Shown here: one piece after another, positions 35,540-47,464 of the stretch
How positions within the stretch are numbered: position 1 is the first letter of the stretch
Layout: every line of letters starts with the position of its first letter
DNA from: Pleurostoma richardsiae
Lineage: Eukaryota; Ascomycota; Sordariomycetes; Calosphaeriales; Pleurostomataceae
NCBI GenBank assembly: GCA_030052745.1
Contig: JANBVO010000030.1
Span: 1 to 64,000 of the forward strand
DNA length: 64,000 bases
Reading direction: 5' to 3'
The notes under the pieces: model-generated
What the model was told of the DNA's origin: nothing
Database searches by the model: none
What the model saw: the letters and a program-made list of their open reading frames with translations, nothing else
Made by a program: the position numbers and the translations under genes

Positions 35540-36006
35540 GGAAGCTCGGCTGCTGCTCCGCTGGACCGATGAAACGGCCACAGAAATGTATACTAGCATT
35601 TGCTCCATCTCTGGGGATAGACTCCAAAGGCACCATTGATGCATGGATAGACGGTAATGTGAGATGATCTTCTGAAGACCAGCGTTGAGGCCGGCAGTAC
35701 TCTGATCTTTGGCTTATAAGCCATGCCTGCCTACTCCATACTCCATCCGTATACAACGCATTGATGGTGACGCCATGTATCGCTGGTCGGGAAGAGCCGG
35801 AGTGCTGCTAGCGCGTCCACGTGACATCAAACCCACCAGCCAATAATCGATCGTTAATTTCAGAGCTGGGCCACTGATGCCTCAGGCGCAAACAGATTTA
35901 GCTCGGGAAACATCAACATCTTTGCCAGGCCAAAGCTCGGGAAAAAGACCTCAGCCCACGATCCCAAACGAGTGACGAGCTTCACCAATTGAACCCGCAA
36001 CACGCC
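35540..36006. other. intergenic, DDB1 to Rieske
   Basis: 3' region of DDB1 and promoter of the Rieske gene. It contains AGCCAATAATCG near 35839, a CCAAT box about 165 bp before the Rieske ATG, which fits a respiratory gene controlled by the Hap complex (inference). Confidence 0.45.
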
Positions 36007-36954
36007 ATGGCGCCCCTCGCAAACGCTTCCCGCACGTTTGTGCGCTCCGTCCAGCGATGCTGCCAGGCTCCGGCCTCCATCCGCGCGCTGAGCACGACCG
36101 CCGTCCGTGCCGACGACAGCTCGTCCTACTCGAGCCCCTTCAAGGGCGAGTCGACGGCCACCAAGATCCCTGACTTCAGCCACTACAGGTCCAAGAACGC
36201 CGGCAGCACCAACCAGCTGTTCTCCTACTTCATGGTCGGCACTCTCGGTGCCATTTCCGCTGCCGGCGCCAAGTCGACGATCCAGGGTGAGTGCGGCGTT
36301 GTGATGGGAAGCTCGGAACACGCGAGGAGGGAATTTCGGAGGGTCACGACGCACCGCCATCGCATTTTCCTGCTGCATGGCCTATGCTCTACTTTCTGCG
36401 CGGCAAATTGGAGGCAATTGACTGACATGTCCGATTGACAGAGTTCCTGAAGAACATGTCTGCCTCGGCTGACGTCCTGGCCATGGCCAAGGTCGAGGTC
36501 GACCTCAGCGCCATCCCCGAGGGCAAGAACGTCATCATCAAGTGGCGTGGAAAGCCCGTCTTCATCCGTCACCGGACCCAGGGCGAGATCGAGGAGGCCA
36601 ACAAGGTCAACATCGCGTCATTAAGAGATCCTCAGCCCGACAGCGATCGTGTTAAGAAGCCTGAGTGGCTGGTTATGCTGGGTAGGAACACAATCTCTCG
36701 CAATTCCTTATCTACTCCACAAGACTTTTTGCGGTCGAAATGTGTCCCTGCTGACAACGGACGCTTTTGTAGGTGTCTGCACCCATCTGGGTTGTGTGCC
36801 CATTGGCGAATCCGGTGACTTTGGTGGCTGGTTCTGCCCCTGCCACGGTTCTCACTACGACATCTCCGGCCGTATAAGGAAGGGACCCGCGCCCCTCAAC
36901 CTCGAGATCCCTCAGTATGACTTCCCGGAGGAGGGCCGGCTCGTCATCGGTTAA
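36007..36954 (+). CDS. RIP1: Rieske iron-sulfur protein of complex III
   Basis: Three exons (36007-36286, 36442-36681, 36773-36954) give 234 codons. The start is the ATG at 36007 because the upstream in-frame codon is not ATG. Residues 1-35 are rich in Ala, Ser and Arg (mitochondrial presequence). A membrane segment follows ([16 protein letters not shown]) and then the Rieske domain with both cluster-binding boxes, CTHLGCVP and CPCHGSHYD, and the GPAP loop (KGPAPLNL). The protein passes electrons from ubiquinol to cytochrome c1 in the inner mitochondrial membrane. The last intron falls just before the first cluster box. Confidence 0.97.
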
Positions 36955-39776
36955 GGAGCGAAAAGCTGGATGTACTAATAACCAAACCGGAGCGGCGGCG
37001 ATTGCGGTCTTTCCCGTTAGATAGAGAGACTGCTCTTGGTTTCCACCAATAGACGTCACATGATGGGCGAAGGAGGGAGCGGCAGACATTTTCCTTAAGA
37101 TGTGTTCTCGGCAATGTCATTGTACAAAAGGCACTGAGCATTGAAAATCAAACAGGACATAATCCACCGAAGGGGAACAAGCCATGGCACACTGATGATC
37201 TCGTTTCTTGTTCACCTCAGCCGGAACCGCCATTCAGAGAGGCCTTGGTGATCGCTGACCATCAACCCCTTAACCAGATTGACAGGCACAGAAAAGAAGG
37301 ACCTGCAGAGATTTTCGTGATATGCTTAAAATGCGGGTTCGCAGCGCTACCAGCTATTTCTTGAAAGCGGCATATGGATTGCGAGCAGAGCAACAGTAGA
37401 GTTCTAGTGTGAACAGCTCGGCAGAGGAGAGGACGGGGCGCCAAGCGTCCGGGTAAACGGCCGCCCGAAACACAGTCGGGGCACTCGGCACCAGACTTTG
37501 AGCCTCCCGGCCAGCGATGATTTTCTGGATGCGACACCAGACACTGACCACCCTGCGGCACCTCGCAACCAGCGTCTGTCCTTTGGCGGCACTCAAGGAG
37601 CTTGGGCACAGGATACCAGCGATCGGGCCCTTCGGGTTGAAGGGCTGCCAGGTGTGATGATGTGAAGCCCTACCGGCACACATCGCACATGAAGACGAGA
37701 ATCGTGACGTCCCTAGATTGCCATCGCTGTCAGCCGCTTCCCTCTCAATAGGGTACTAACAGCCGCCACACGTCATGGCATTAGGTTGTGATGTTTATGC
37801 GACAAGAAAGCGCAAGCATATGTTGGCCGAACTTTACCACTTGCTGCGCATCGACCGACGCGCCGCCCTAACTGACATCAAGCTCCTACACCCCCTCGTC
37901 GTACTGACAGGCCACTTTAACCCCATAGAGCACCATTCGAGGTCCATATCCTACAATGCAACCGTATCGAAGGGACAGGGGTCTCGGCACTCGAGCCACT
38001 TATCTCAGATCTGCCGGTCTTGTCAAGTATGGAGTAAACGACGGCGAGCGAAACCACTGCGACATATCGCACCATCCAAGCAAGACTACGGAACGGCAGG
38101 GGACTCTGACATTGGATCACTAGCAGTAACGGTACAGTCTTTGGCAGGGACACCTTGTTGGTGTCCCAGCTTGTCCCACGTCGGTGTCCCAATGCGTTCG
38201 ACCATCGTGGGTATCATCACGGCACATAACAAACGGGTCAGGAAACGGGTTGGCGACGGGATATTCATAGCAGTGAGATGCGAGATGCCATTCTCGACAC
38301 GGTATGCGGGCATTTCACAGTGAGCCGCCCTTGGAGGCCCTTCGTCTGAACTGGAGGTACTCTGCCGTTGTCTTCTCTTCGTCCCGTCTGATCTTTTCAA
38401 GGTCGAGATCAACAGTGATGTCAAAGGATCAACCGGACGAAATATCAGCGCCTACCACTAGTGGTATTCATTGATGACTGTTTGGTAGCAACTTTTGCAC
38501 AGACGTAGTGCTACTTCAGAGAAGGCCTAATTTCTTGGGCTTCAAAGGTACACGTACATGACCCGCAGTCTACGAGACTTCTCGCTCGCTTAATTGTCAT
38601 GTCCCGCCTTGACTGCGTTAGCTGAGGCGAGACGTCCAAATGTGTGATCACCGCGAACATCTAACAATGCGGTCTCAGCAGAACCGCGATTCCAGCCTGC
38701 TTCATCGAGAAGCGGAGCTGAGGCAACCTGAGCGCCTGTTGATGCTTTACCCTGTCGCCTGGCAAGTGTCAAGCAGGCATTCTAGATCGGCTAGTTCTCC
38801 CGACGAGCGGCTTGATCGCACAAGCTGACGGATCGAAGGCCCGGCGAACATTCTTGACAGCGATGGAGACCCAAGTGAGGACTGGAGCACCTAGTCACGA
38901 TCAGAGCAAGTCGTGCCGATGTTGAGACGAGGCCATGGGTTTTGCTCGTTAGAGCAGCTACAATGAGTCTCTTGTGCAGCATGATCTAAGAAGGTCGAAG
39001 GAGAAGGAATGCAGTCACTCTCTTCCCAGTTGTAGTCGTCATCTCACGGTTTACCGGCTCGGAATGGTGTTGACGCTTGGCTTCTTTCCCCAGACGCCAC
39101 CTCGGGATTATTCGCCTACGCCATGCAGCTCGTGTCACTCCATCCTGCGCGGAGAAGAAACACTGCTGGAACCATTGTCATGGCTTCGTGGCCCTCCATC
39201 AGACAGTTCCCTGGAACGCTTTGCATGCCACAGGCTTGGCATGGCAATCGCCAAAGTGGTCCGCACCTGTGTCAACGCCCCCTGTTCCTCTTTGCGCCGG
39301 TTGCCCAGCATTTCGCCCTCACCCTTGATGAGGCAGTTCGTTACGGAGCTGGACGTAGCCGATGGGCTGCCGGGTGCCCCACGGGCCACGGCAAGCTTCC
39401 TTGTGCATCATGATCTGCAGACAAGGTGCCTGGCGAAGGGGTCAAGGATCCATGTCGTCCAGTGTTGTCAGTGTGAGATGAGAGGGCCTAGTCAGATCTT
39501 CGTCTGGTCTTCTCGCGCACGTCATGCCGTATATAAGACTTCGTCGTCCGCCAGCAACAGCATGTTCCTACCTCTTCTCAGTCCACACACTCTTTACTTG
39601 TCCTCAACTCACTTCCACTCTTTCTTCTTCGTTCAGTTCTGGGAACTTAATCTTTCTTGACGTTCATTCAACTGTACCTATTCAACCACAACGGGCCGGC
39701 CCTCTTTCCCCCATTTTAGTCCCAGCTTTCTGACCGTCATCTCCATCGATCGCTACGTTACGACGTTTACGACATC
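36955..39776. other. long intergenic region
   Basis: 2.8 kb without a supported gene. Open frames on both strands are short and lack domain or codon-pattern support; a Cys-containing minus frame at 37262-37609 was considered and set aside. The right end is the promoter of the secreted protein gene, described separately. Confidence 0.4.
39527..39776 (+). promoter_or_regulatory. core promoter and CT-rich leader
   Basis: A TATA box (TATATAAG, 39530-39537) is followed from about 39570 by a long pyrimidine-rich tract that runs into the leader of the gene at 39777. This pattern is typical of strongly expressed filamentous-fungal genes. The start site itself cannot be placed by eye. Confidence 0.55.
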
Positions 39777-41229
39777 ATGAAGTTCCAAGCTACTGCTGCT
39801 GTGGTCGCCCTTGTGGGTGTGGCCTCGGCCCGTGAGATCCCTCTCTACGGTGGCAAGATGAAGCGAGAGGTTCCTCAGGAGCACTCGCACGAGGCCATCG
39901 TCCGTGCTGCTCAAACCTCCCTGCAGCTGAACAACCCTCTTGAGATCCAGGACTCGGTCTTCGCCCTCCTCGGCAATGCTGCCGCCGCTGAGGGTGCCCC
40001 CAATGTTGACAACCTGGACTGCCTTCAGCAAATCGTTGCTGACCAGGCTTTCACCAACGCCAAGGCTGCTGGGGACCTTGACGGACAGGCGAACGCCATC
40101 TTGTTCCGCGCTCTTGAGCGCAACACTGGCAAGGTTGGACTTGCTTCCGTTCTCTGCAACGAGACGGCAACCAACGCGGAGATTGCCGCTATCACTCAGC
40201 ACCAGGATCCGGCCTCCGCTGAAGCTTCGGGCAACAAGGACATTGCCCTTGCCGTTGCACAGCAGTTGGCTTCCATCGGTGCCGATCCCACCTTGGCCAT
40301 CCAGACCGGTACCTTCGCCCCAGGTGACGTGAATGATGCGACCGCCGCAGGCAACACCTGCGATGTCGCTGACGACGCGGTCGGATGCATCATCTCGCAG
40401 AACCTTCTAGTCCCTGATGTCACCGAGGACGAGATCACTGCCGCTGTTGCTAATGTCTCTGCCGGTGGTGCTGCTGCCAGCAACTCCACTGCCGCCAGCA
40501 ACTCCACTGCTGCAGCTGGCTCTGGTAAGTTGCGAACCCCAAACTGTGAGCCTGTTTCGAGCGAATGCTGACAGAGAAGGATGCGCTGCAGCCGACGCCG
40601 CGTCTCAAGCATCTGATGCTACTTCAGCTGATGACGCCTCTGCAGCTGATGACGCCTCTGCAGCTGCGAGCGGTGTAAACGTCCAGTCCTTCACCGGAAC
40701 CCTCGGTGGCGCTGCCCCTGCTGTCATCAGCAGCGCAGCTAATGCCGACCGTCCTTTCTCCGTCAACGGCGCGACCTTCGTCAACGAAGGTGCCGCCCTG
40801 CAGCGCTCATGCGCCGTCCAGAACAACGCCTGCTCCAACGCCGCCAACAGCGGCACCATCGACGCCAGCGTCTCCGACTGCGGCGCCCAGGAGGACGCCT
40901 GCAACGCCGCCGCCTCGACGGCTAAGAAGATCAAGAAGCTCCGCCGCGCCGCGCTCGACTTCGGCTCCTGCTCCGACCCGTCCATCATCTTCGCCGCCGG
41001 GCTGGACGGCCGCAAGGAGGACTCGTTCGCGCCCAACGACGAGGCCCAGTTCAACCACGGCTCGGCGCTCAACATCAAGGTCGTCTCCGACTTCATCTGC
41101 GACCGCCTCGGTTCCAACTGCGACGCGGCCCAGGCCACCGTCGATGCGTGCAACGCTGCATCTCAGGCTGCGCAGGCCGAGACGGGCCAGGCGGCCGCTG
41201 ATGCATTCAACAGCGCTCTCGGCGTCTAA
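39777..41229 (+). CDS. secreted Ala/Ser-rich cell-surface protein, unknown function
   Basis: Two exons (39777-40524 and 40577-41229) give 467 codons. A clean signal peptide (MKFQATAAVVALVGVASA) opens the protein. The middle is low-complexity, with AASNSTAASNSTAAAGSG and an ADDASA repeat encoded by two perfect 18-bp copies (40627-40662). The C-terminal half is a conserved fungal module recognisable from FTGTLGGAAP, RPFSVNGATFVNEGAALQRS and regularly spaced Cys (CAVQNNACSNA, CGAQEDACNAA, CDRLGSNCDA). Relatives are common in Sordariomycetes and are sometimes mislabelled ribosomal protein S17; they are secreted or wall proteins of unknown role. The strong promoter architecture suggests high expression. 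Confidence 0.85.
40627..40662 (+). repeat. 18-bp tandem repeat, two copies, in coding sequence
   Basis: Two perfect copies of an 18-bp unit beginning GCTGATGACGCC encode ADDASA twice. In-frame, so copy number can change without breaking the gene. Confidence 0.85.
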
Positions 41230-42350
41230 ATGTGGGGTTTCTGCGGTTTCTTGGGGTGGGTTATAGGGCTTGCAAGCTCCTGGTTTGGTGCACTTTCCCT
41301 TATCCCTAGGAGGAGTCATTGCGAATGGCCTAATGACACTGGTGGGCGGCCTCGGGAAGGGAGGACAATTGAGGACCTGTTCGTCTCATGTCATTTGTGT
41401 ATCAGGATCTGTATGTAAACACATGAACGATGACACGTTAAATACGTTCTCGGGCAACGGCGTTACCGACGGGCTCCTTTTCTGAAATATGACATGGCGT
41501 ATATGCAAGTTCCAAGTAGTAGCCTGAACTCCCCTAGTATCCGCCTGGTTTATTGTTCTGGCGGTGAAGGCTACCTCGTTCCAACCTCCTTCTACTTCGC
41601 GGTACGGCCCAATCCCCTTCACCCCTTTTCTGAAAATGATTGTTTACGACACCGCTCGCTTCGATAGGGGCATGCAATGCAGCACATTCTAGTCACTCTG
41701 ATGCGTCTGCTGACGAGGCATGGGTACGCACTCATGAGAGCCTACGTCTCTCCATCGCTCATACCATGTCATTTTTATGGGCATTTGCAGTGTCTGTGTT
41801 TATAGGTGTGAAAAGTTAGTCCGTGAGCCAATGTCCATGAGACGCTACAGACCATGTACGCCCTTAAACTCTCACCACGCACAGTTTTCTACCAAGCTTT
41901 ACTCGCAAACCTTGTAGATGTCCATGAACGACGAGATCAATGTTGAGCGAACATGGCACCTTCAAAGCCTTAGGTACTTAGAGACAGGTGTTGTCGCCTT
42001 CGATGGCAGGTAGCTGACTCCTACGGCCTATTGCCATTTCCTTAGGAGGCCCCTGGTCTTAGAAGCGGCGGGCCGTTGCGCAGCTCCCGAGGCATGGCAG
42101 ACAAAGACAGCGCCGCCACGGATAGTTTGCCTCTTCTCCGGATCGAGCCGATCAACAGCTTGTTAGAGGTGCTTCCATAGAGATGTCCGAACATAAGGTT
42201 ATTAGACCCGGGCTGCGCATAAGCTTATCTAGGAGAGCCTTTCCCTGCGCCCGCCCATAAAGCTTAGCCCCCTCCCGCCTCTCGACGCTTGACTCGCTCT
42301 GTTCATCCCATCCAAGGAACTTTTTCATCCTCACTGCGTGTTATTTCACC
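41230..42350. other. intergenic
   Basis: 1.1 kb between two plus-strand genes. No gene, RNA or repeat recognised. The last 100 bp is CT-rich, consistent with a promoter and leader. Confidence 0.4.
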
Positions 42351-43184
42351 ATGATCTTGAAGGAATCGAACCCCCAGTCCGGGCAGTGGGACGCACGTCT
42401 TGTCCTCGATATCCTCAATCCCGGGACTCAGGGGTGGACGTGCGTCGGCACTGCCGTCTCCACCGGACGGCGCTGCCGGGGTGCGATCGGAGAGGTCAGG
42501 CGCAGCTCTGCCTCCACGTCCCTGCAGTACCTCTCGAGGGGCCAGCCCTCAGCCCTGCTCGACGACCCGGATCCGCTGAAGCCCCTCGCGGCGTCGCTAT
42601 TGTGCCACCGTCATGGCAACCAGGTCGCGAAGACCGTAGCCGCCTGGCAGGAAGGCATTAAGAAGTGGACGGCGAGCCAGGAAGATACCAAGCCGGGGCG
42701 TGCGATGCTTGACCGACAGAGCTCGAGGATCAGATCCTCGTCAGCACACCTAGCACATGTCGATTTATACACACCCAGGTTACCGCGGACTCGTACAAAT
42801 CTGGTTTCGGCGCCGAGGTCGTCTGTCGAGACTCGCGCTTGCGTGTCATCCCTCACGATGGACGAGCTCATCGCCGAGGTCCAGCGCCTCAAGATAGCCA
42901 ACGCCAAGCTGGAGGAGGACCTGCTCGCGGAGAGGAAAGAGAAGGAGCAGCGCGAGGCCAAGTTAGCCAAGGTCCAGGCCAAGGCCGAGCACCTCGTCAA
43001 GGACCTCGAGTTCGCCGAGGAGGACTACGACAAGGCGCAGGACAGCTTTGAGGCGGAGATGGGCGACCGTAACCAGCAGATCGAGGAGCTAGCATCGGAC
43101 AATGAGCGATTGGATAGGTTGAATAAAAAGCTGGAGCGGGATAATGACTTACTGCGAATGCGGTTGTCACAGTCTGGTCATTAA
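42351..43184 (+). CDS. coiled-coil protein with N-terminal Cys/His motif
   Basis: One open frame of 277 residues, not recognised as a named protein. The N-terminal 90 residues contain GWTCVGTAVSTGRRCRGAI and, about 50 residues on, LLCHRHGNQVAK. This Cys/Cys...Cys-His-x-His spacing could bind zinc, and resembles the module preceding some fungal GIY-YIG/T5orf172 proteins; no nuclease follows here. A Ser/Arg-rich linker (about 100-165) leads to a strong coiled coil from about residue 170 to the end (MDELIAEVQRLKIANAKLEE and heptads of Leu/Glu/Lys). Short introns in the linker cannot be excluded. Function unknown; the coiled coil suggests oligomerisation. Confidence 0.6.
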   Translation: MILKESNPQSGQWDARLVLDILNPGTQGWTCVGTAVSTGRRCRGAIGEVRRSSASTSLQYLSRGQPSALLDDPDPLKPLAASLLCHRHGNQVAKTVAAWQEGIKKWTASQEDTKPGRAMLDRQSSRIRSSSAHLAHVDLYTPRLPRTRTNLVSAPRSSVETRACVSSLTMDELIAEVQRLKIANAKLEEDLLAERKEKEQREAKLAKVQAKAEHLVKDLEFAEEDYDKAQDSFEAEMGDRNQQIEELASDNERLDRLNKKLERDNDLLRMRLSQSGH

Positions 43185-43747
43185 TGTTCTACAGTCATGC
43201 CCGTCTGTATGTGGAAGCAACCATCCGTCACTTGATAGTTGTATGTCAGTTGTTCAGGAACTACCGTAGCAAATAATGAACTTGTCTCTTGTCCACTTAC
43301 TGCAGAGCGTGTTCGATATGACTGTTTCCGGTATTCAAGTCCGCATATGTTAACCGAACGTCATCAGTACATACGAGTCCACGATGAACCCTGAGAGGCG
43401 CACTCAAGCGTAGCGTGAGTGCCCGTTCACCTGCAGAACAGGCGTTCTATTCTTTCGCATCTGGGTCGTGGGCGCGTTCGATCGAAAATGTGGTGACTAT
43501 ATTTGCGGCATCAATCGAAGACATACGGGAGATGCCGAGAGGGTTGGCGTTTGATGATCTCCAACAGTCGGGGTGAAAGCTGCAGATGATGACATCACGA
43601 AGTACGACCCCATCGCGGGGCAGTTGACGACCAGAACAACATCAACACAAACCTTTCGGTAACTGTCGGCGTCAAAGCTCTAGATCAATAAGTGCTTAAC
43701 CATTGGCATTGATTTATAGTTGATTCTCTCTCAGAAACATTGACAGT
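43185..43747. other. intergenic
   Basis: Promoter region of the PEBP gene. Nothing else recognised. Confidence 0.4.
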
Positions 43748-44598
43748 ATGCTCGGGCTGCGAGGCGTCGTGCTATTGGCTCTGCTGCAGCCCCTAATCTT
43801 CCCCGGAGCGAGTGCGTTTCCACATGAGCAGAAGGTCTTGGAGTTTCTCGGTCACGAAAAGAACGACAAGACCGCTCACAATGTCATACATGAACTAAAG
43901 AAGGCAGAGATCATACCAACAGGTCTGTTTCAGCGTGCATTGGCTAAGAGACACCGTGACTAACATAGCACGGACAACAGTCATTGACGAGTTCATCCCA
44001 GCGTTGCTTGTCGACGCCGAGTGGTCAGACGATGAATACGCATCTCTGGGGAACACTTTGAAGCCCAAGCAGCTCCAGGAAACCCCCTCCATTAAACTTA
44101 CGCCTATCGCAGAATCAGCCTTTGGCCTGTCTGACTCTAACCTGACTTACGCTGTGACGCTCACCGACCCGGACGCCCCGTCCAGGGATGACCCCAAATG
44201 GGCAGAGATGTGCCATTGGATTGCCACCGGCCTTTCCATCTCCTCCTCTTCGGCAGACGTCGGAAGCAGAAGCGATGCAGAAGTTGGCGTCATGCCGCTG
44301 AAGGACATCATGCCGTACAAGCCCCCTGGCCCTCCGGCCAAGACTGGGAAGCACAGATATGTCTTCCTCATCTTCGCCCCCGCGAATGGCACCACTGAAT
44401 CCCTGAATCTCACGAAGCCAGACGATCGGCAGCACTGGGGGACGGGAAAGGAGAGGCATGGTGTCCGCGACTGGGCGCTGGATAATGGACTGGTCCCTGT
44501 CGGTAAGTTGTTGCTTCTCTGTAGCCTCAGGGAAACCGCTGCTAATTGTTGGTACAATAGCTGCGAACTTCATATATGCACAGAATAAGAAGCAGTAA
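43748..44598 (+). CDS. secreted PEBP / carboxypeptidase Y inhibitor-like protein
   Basis: Three exons (43748-43922, 43981-44502, 44561-44598) give 245 codons. A signal peptide (LRGVVLLALLQPLIFPGASA) precedes a phosphatidylethanolamine-binding-protein fold. The ligand-pocket motifs are VTLTDPDAPSRDDPKWAEM, CHWIATGL and GKHRYVFLIF. The last small exon supplies AANFIYAQNKK, the usual C-terminal helix. Family members bind anionic ligands and, as yeast Tfs1, inhibit vacuolar carboxypeptidase Y; the secreted fungal forms have no settled role. Two N-x-T sites fit passage through the secretory pathway. Confidence 0.9.
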
Positions 44599-44883
44599 CA
44601 CATGAACCTCCTCTCGTATCGCTAAGAAAACTGGAAACACAGGCCATGACCTTCGTACTTCAGCCCCGTTCCACAAGTCTTGGTGGGTAGTGGCACTGGC
44701 AGAGAGATCCCAGGTCGACGGAAGGCGAAGACTTGCCAGGTTTCTCTCGGATATGGGTAATAACTTCTAGCAAGGCGCACAAAAGCGGAAGATTTTGTGA
44801 ATTTGGGAATCCATGTATACATCCTGTCGTATCCTTAGCTAACTTGCTATGTAACACTTGCACACCGTGACCTTGTCACAGCT

Positions 44884-46505
44884 TCAACTGTCATTCACAG
44901 CATCGATGGCCGCAACATGCTCGGTCACCATGCAGTCCCAGTTGCCCTGGTTATAGAAGACGGTGTTGCCGTCCTGTGACGTCTGGCAGTTGCAGCTAGG
45001 GAGCGTGTCACCGTACTGCCAGAACATGTCTCCCGCGATCCCCTTGGTCGAGAGGGCGGTGGCTTGCCAGGGGTTCTCGATCGTGCAGTTGTCCGTCCCG
45101 CCGTCTGCCCGAGTCATGTCAGCCTCGATACAACAGGGCCACAGAGCGGCTAGTCCGTAGCGACTCACATTCTTCTAGCAGGCATGGCTTGCTCGCGTTG
45201 ACGCATCCGGCACCGTGCGTCGAGACCCAGAGGTTACCCCAGTCGTACGGTTGACCCCCTGTCCAAGAGTTAGCCTCCTCCAGGCAATGAAGAATAAGAA
45301 TGAAAGCGGAAACGAACAGCTGTCGGGATATAGGTGCAGCGTGCCGAAGTCGAGCGTCGGGATGTCCAGGTCCGTTTGCCAGACGTAGCCCCCCGCACTG
45401 GTTTGATAAGGATAGCTGCCATCACCACCTGCGAGGGGACCAAAGCCCTCGTCACCCATGGTGACCATGTGGTTGGCGTCGAGAGACTTAATGTACGCAG
45501 ACGTCGTCGTCGCCCAGTTATAGATCACCGACCTGGGCAACGGTCAGCTAATCCCCCCTAATAATGCTCGAAGCAGCAGCTTATCTCGATACTCACGCAT
45601 CGCAACCGCTACATCTCGGCTCGTTCGCCAGCTCCCAGGCAAACACGGCCGTCGAGGTCTTATACCTACTAACCACAGCTTCAATGTACTTCTGATACTG
45701 CGCCTGAGCAGCCGTGTTGGTGTACCACGTGCTGGCGCTGCCCCCGAACGCGTTGACGTAGGCGTTGATCCCACCGTAGTCGTTCCAGTTGTTCACAAAG
45801 TTGATGATGAGCTTCAAGCCATGTGCGGCTGCCGAGGCCACTACATAGTCAAGCCGCTGCAAGCCGTCTACGCCCGTGTTGATCTGCGAGCCGGAAGCTG
45901 ACAGGTACTGGTACCAGACGGTGCCGGACCCGGGGATGCTGTTGACGTCGTTGAAGCCCCAGACACGGATGATCTTGAGGCCCGCAGCGGCCATGTCGGC
46001 GAAGACATGGTCGACGTCGCCGTCCGCGGTCAGGAAGCCGCACCAGTAGCAGTTGGTGCCGGCATAATACTCCGTGACACCGTCAATCTCGAAATGCAGG
46101 CCGTTGACCTTGGCGAAGCTGGTGCCGGAGGGCCCTGCAGAGGACGAGGTCTTCGATGACGTGCTTGTGATGGTTGAGGAAGACTTGGTTGAGCTCGTCT
46201 TGCTTGTGACCAGCGTCGACGAGACAGTCGTCGTTGTTACCCTACTGCTAGACGTCGACGTCGGCTGTACAGCCGTAGATGTACCTGGAGAAGGTCAGAA
46301 GGGGAATGTCATCTGCGCAAGGGCGCCATGACAGTAACATGCCTGGATAACATTGGTAATAGTAGGGGTTGTACGACGTGCAGATGTATCCTGCCGAGCA
46401 GCTGGTGACGCCAGAGTAGCCGATGCCGCCGCATTGTCCATAAGGCGACTGCTGCCCGGTAACAGACCCTGCAAGCAGGAGAAGAGCCGCAGTTAGGGAC
46501 TTCAT
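44884..46505 (-). CDS. endo-beta-1,4-mannanase, GH5 with CBM1
   Basis: Start at 46505 gives the signal peptide [17 protein letters not shown], then a CBM1 cellulose-binding module ([14 protein letters not shown]...YYYQCYPG), a Ser/Thr linker, and a GH5 (subfamily 7 type) barrel with [21 protein letters not shown], the acid/base Glu in WELANEPRC and the nucleophile Glu in CLLEEYGGTDN. Four introns are inferred. The first has a GC donor (exon end 46343, next exon 46284). One splits the codons for DS-W, one lies after CSGCDA, and the last falls inside the EEY nucleophile motif. The enzyme is secreted and cleaves mannan chains of plant cell walls, with the CBM1 anchoring it to cellulose. Expression is probably carbon-source regulated, though no site was identified. 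Confidence 0.94.
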
Positions 46506-47464
46506 GGCTGAGAGGTACACAGAAAGGACGGAGATGATGGCATGGGCCTGGAGGACCAGTAACGACCCTGGCAGCCCAGCCTAGACAACGATGCCTTTTT
46601 ATGCAGGGCCATGGCTCCCAGTACCATGGCTCACGCGGCTGCGGTCGACATTCAATCCCGAAGGTCCGGGGACGGTCTCTCTCGGATCGTCAGTAGATGG
46701 GAAGCAGGGAACGACATCGCCGTGTGAGCCCCTGAATCTGGAGCCGTGATCACGCACGCTGAGGAGAATACCCACCAATGATGGCCCCAGTCCTTCAGCT
46801 TCTGTGTGGGGTAGCGGATGAGGCGCTGTGCAGGTTCAAGGGCCGCCCGGAGCATCGACATCCGGCCTTCCTACTTGAATCTGCCGCATGGCGCTACTGG
46901 CGAGGAATACTACGACAAGGCTCGTGGACGTACATTTTGCTTGACATACGGTAGCAATACACTCCGATGACAGCCAAGAGCAGGTGGGAAGACCATTTCC
47001 CCCTCACGTTGCCTAGGAAGCTTCCTTGGAAGTCGCACCGTGCTGCACAAGCCACCAGCGCTTCGAAGGGAACTATTGTGGACTCGGCGCTGCTCGATCC
47101 GCTACCTTATCTTGATGACTCTCGAGTCTTTCCGATCCATGTCGAGACTCTAGCGACATGAGGATGTATAGCCTCTCCGTCATTGAAATTTGTGTGGATG
47201 GGGTTGAGAGACGTCTAGTGAAGCCGAACGGCCTGTGAATAGAGCCACTGGCAATACCGTAGTGCTATAGCAAGATACGACCAGTGGTACCGGTCTACGC
47301 GTTTACTAGGCAGCGCATATTATAATTTCGTGGCCGACAAGGTATCAACCTGCTGTATTTACCCTGAGATCTTTCGACAAAGAGAGTAATCCAACTGTAA
47401 TCTATTATGTTAGTAACAGAAGCCTGGAAACAGTGCCTGTTCCGTGTACCAGGCCAATATGACA
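46506..47464. other. intergenic, mannanase upstream region
   Basis: About 960 bp upstream of the mannanase and downstream of the R3H gene. A possible TATA-like TTTTTATG lies about 90 bp before the mannanase ATG. No gene seen. Confidence 0.4.

Noticed and set aside
37262-37683. Minus-strand frames with several Cys residues (possible small secreted protein)
   Set aside because: No signal peptide, no stable frame preference, and overlapping frames of similar length on the same strand.
38974-39660. 228-codon plus-strand frame
   Set aside because: It runs through the TATA box and pyrimidine leader of the next gene, and has no recognisable domain.
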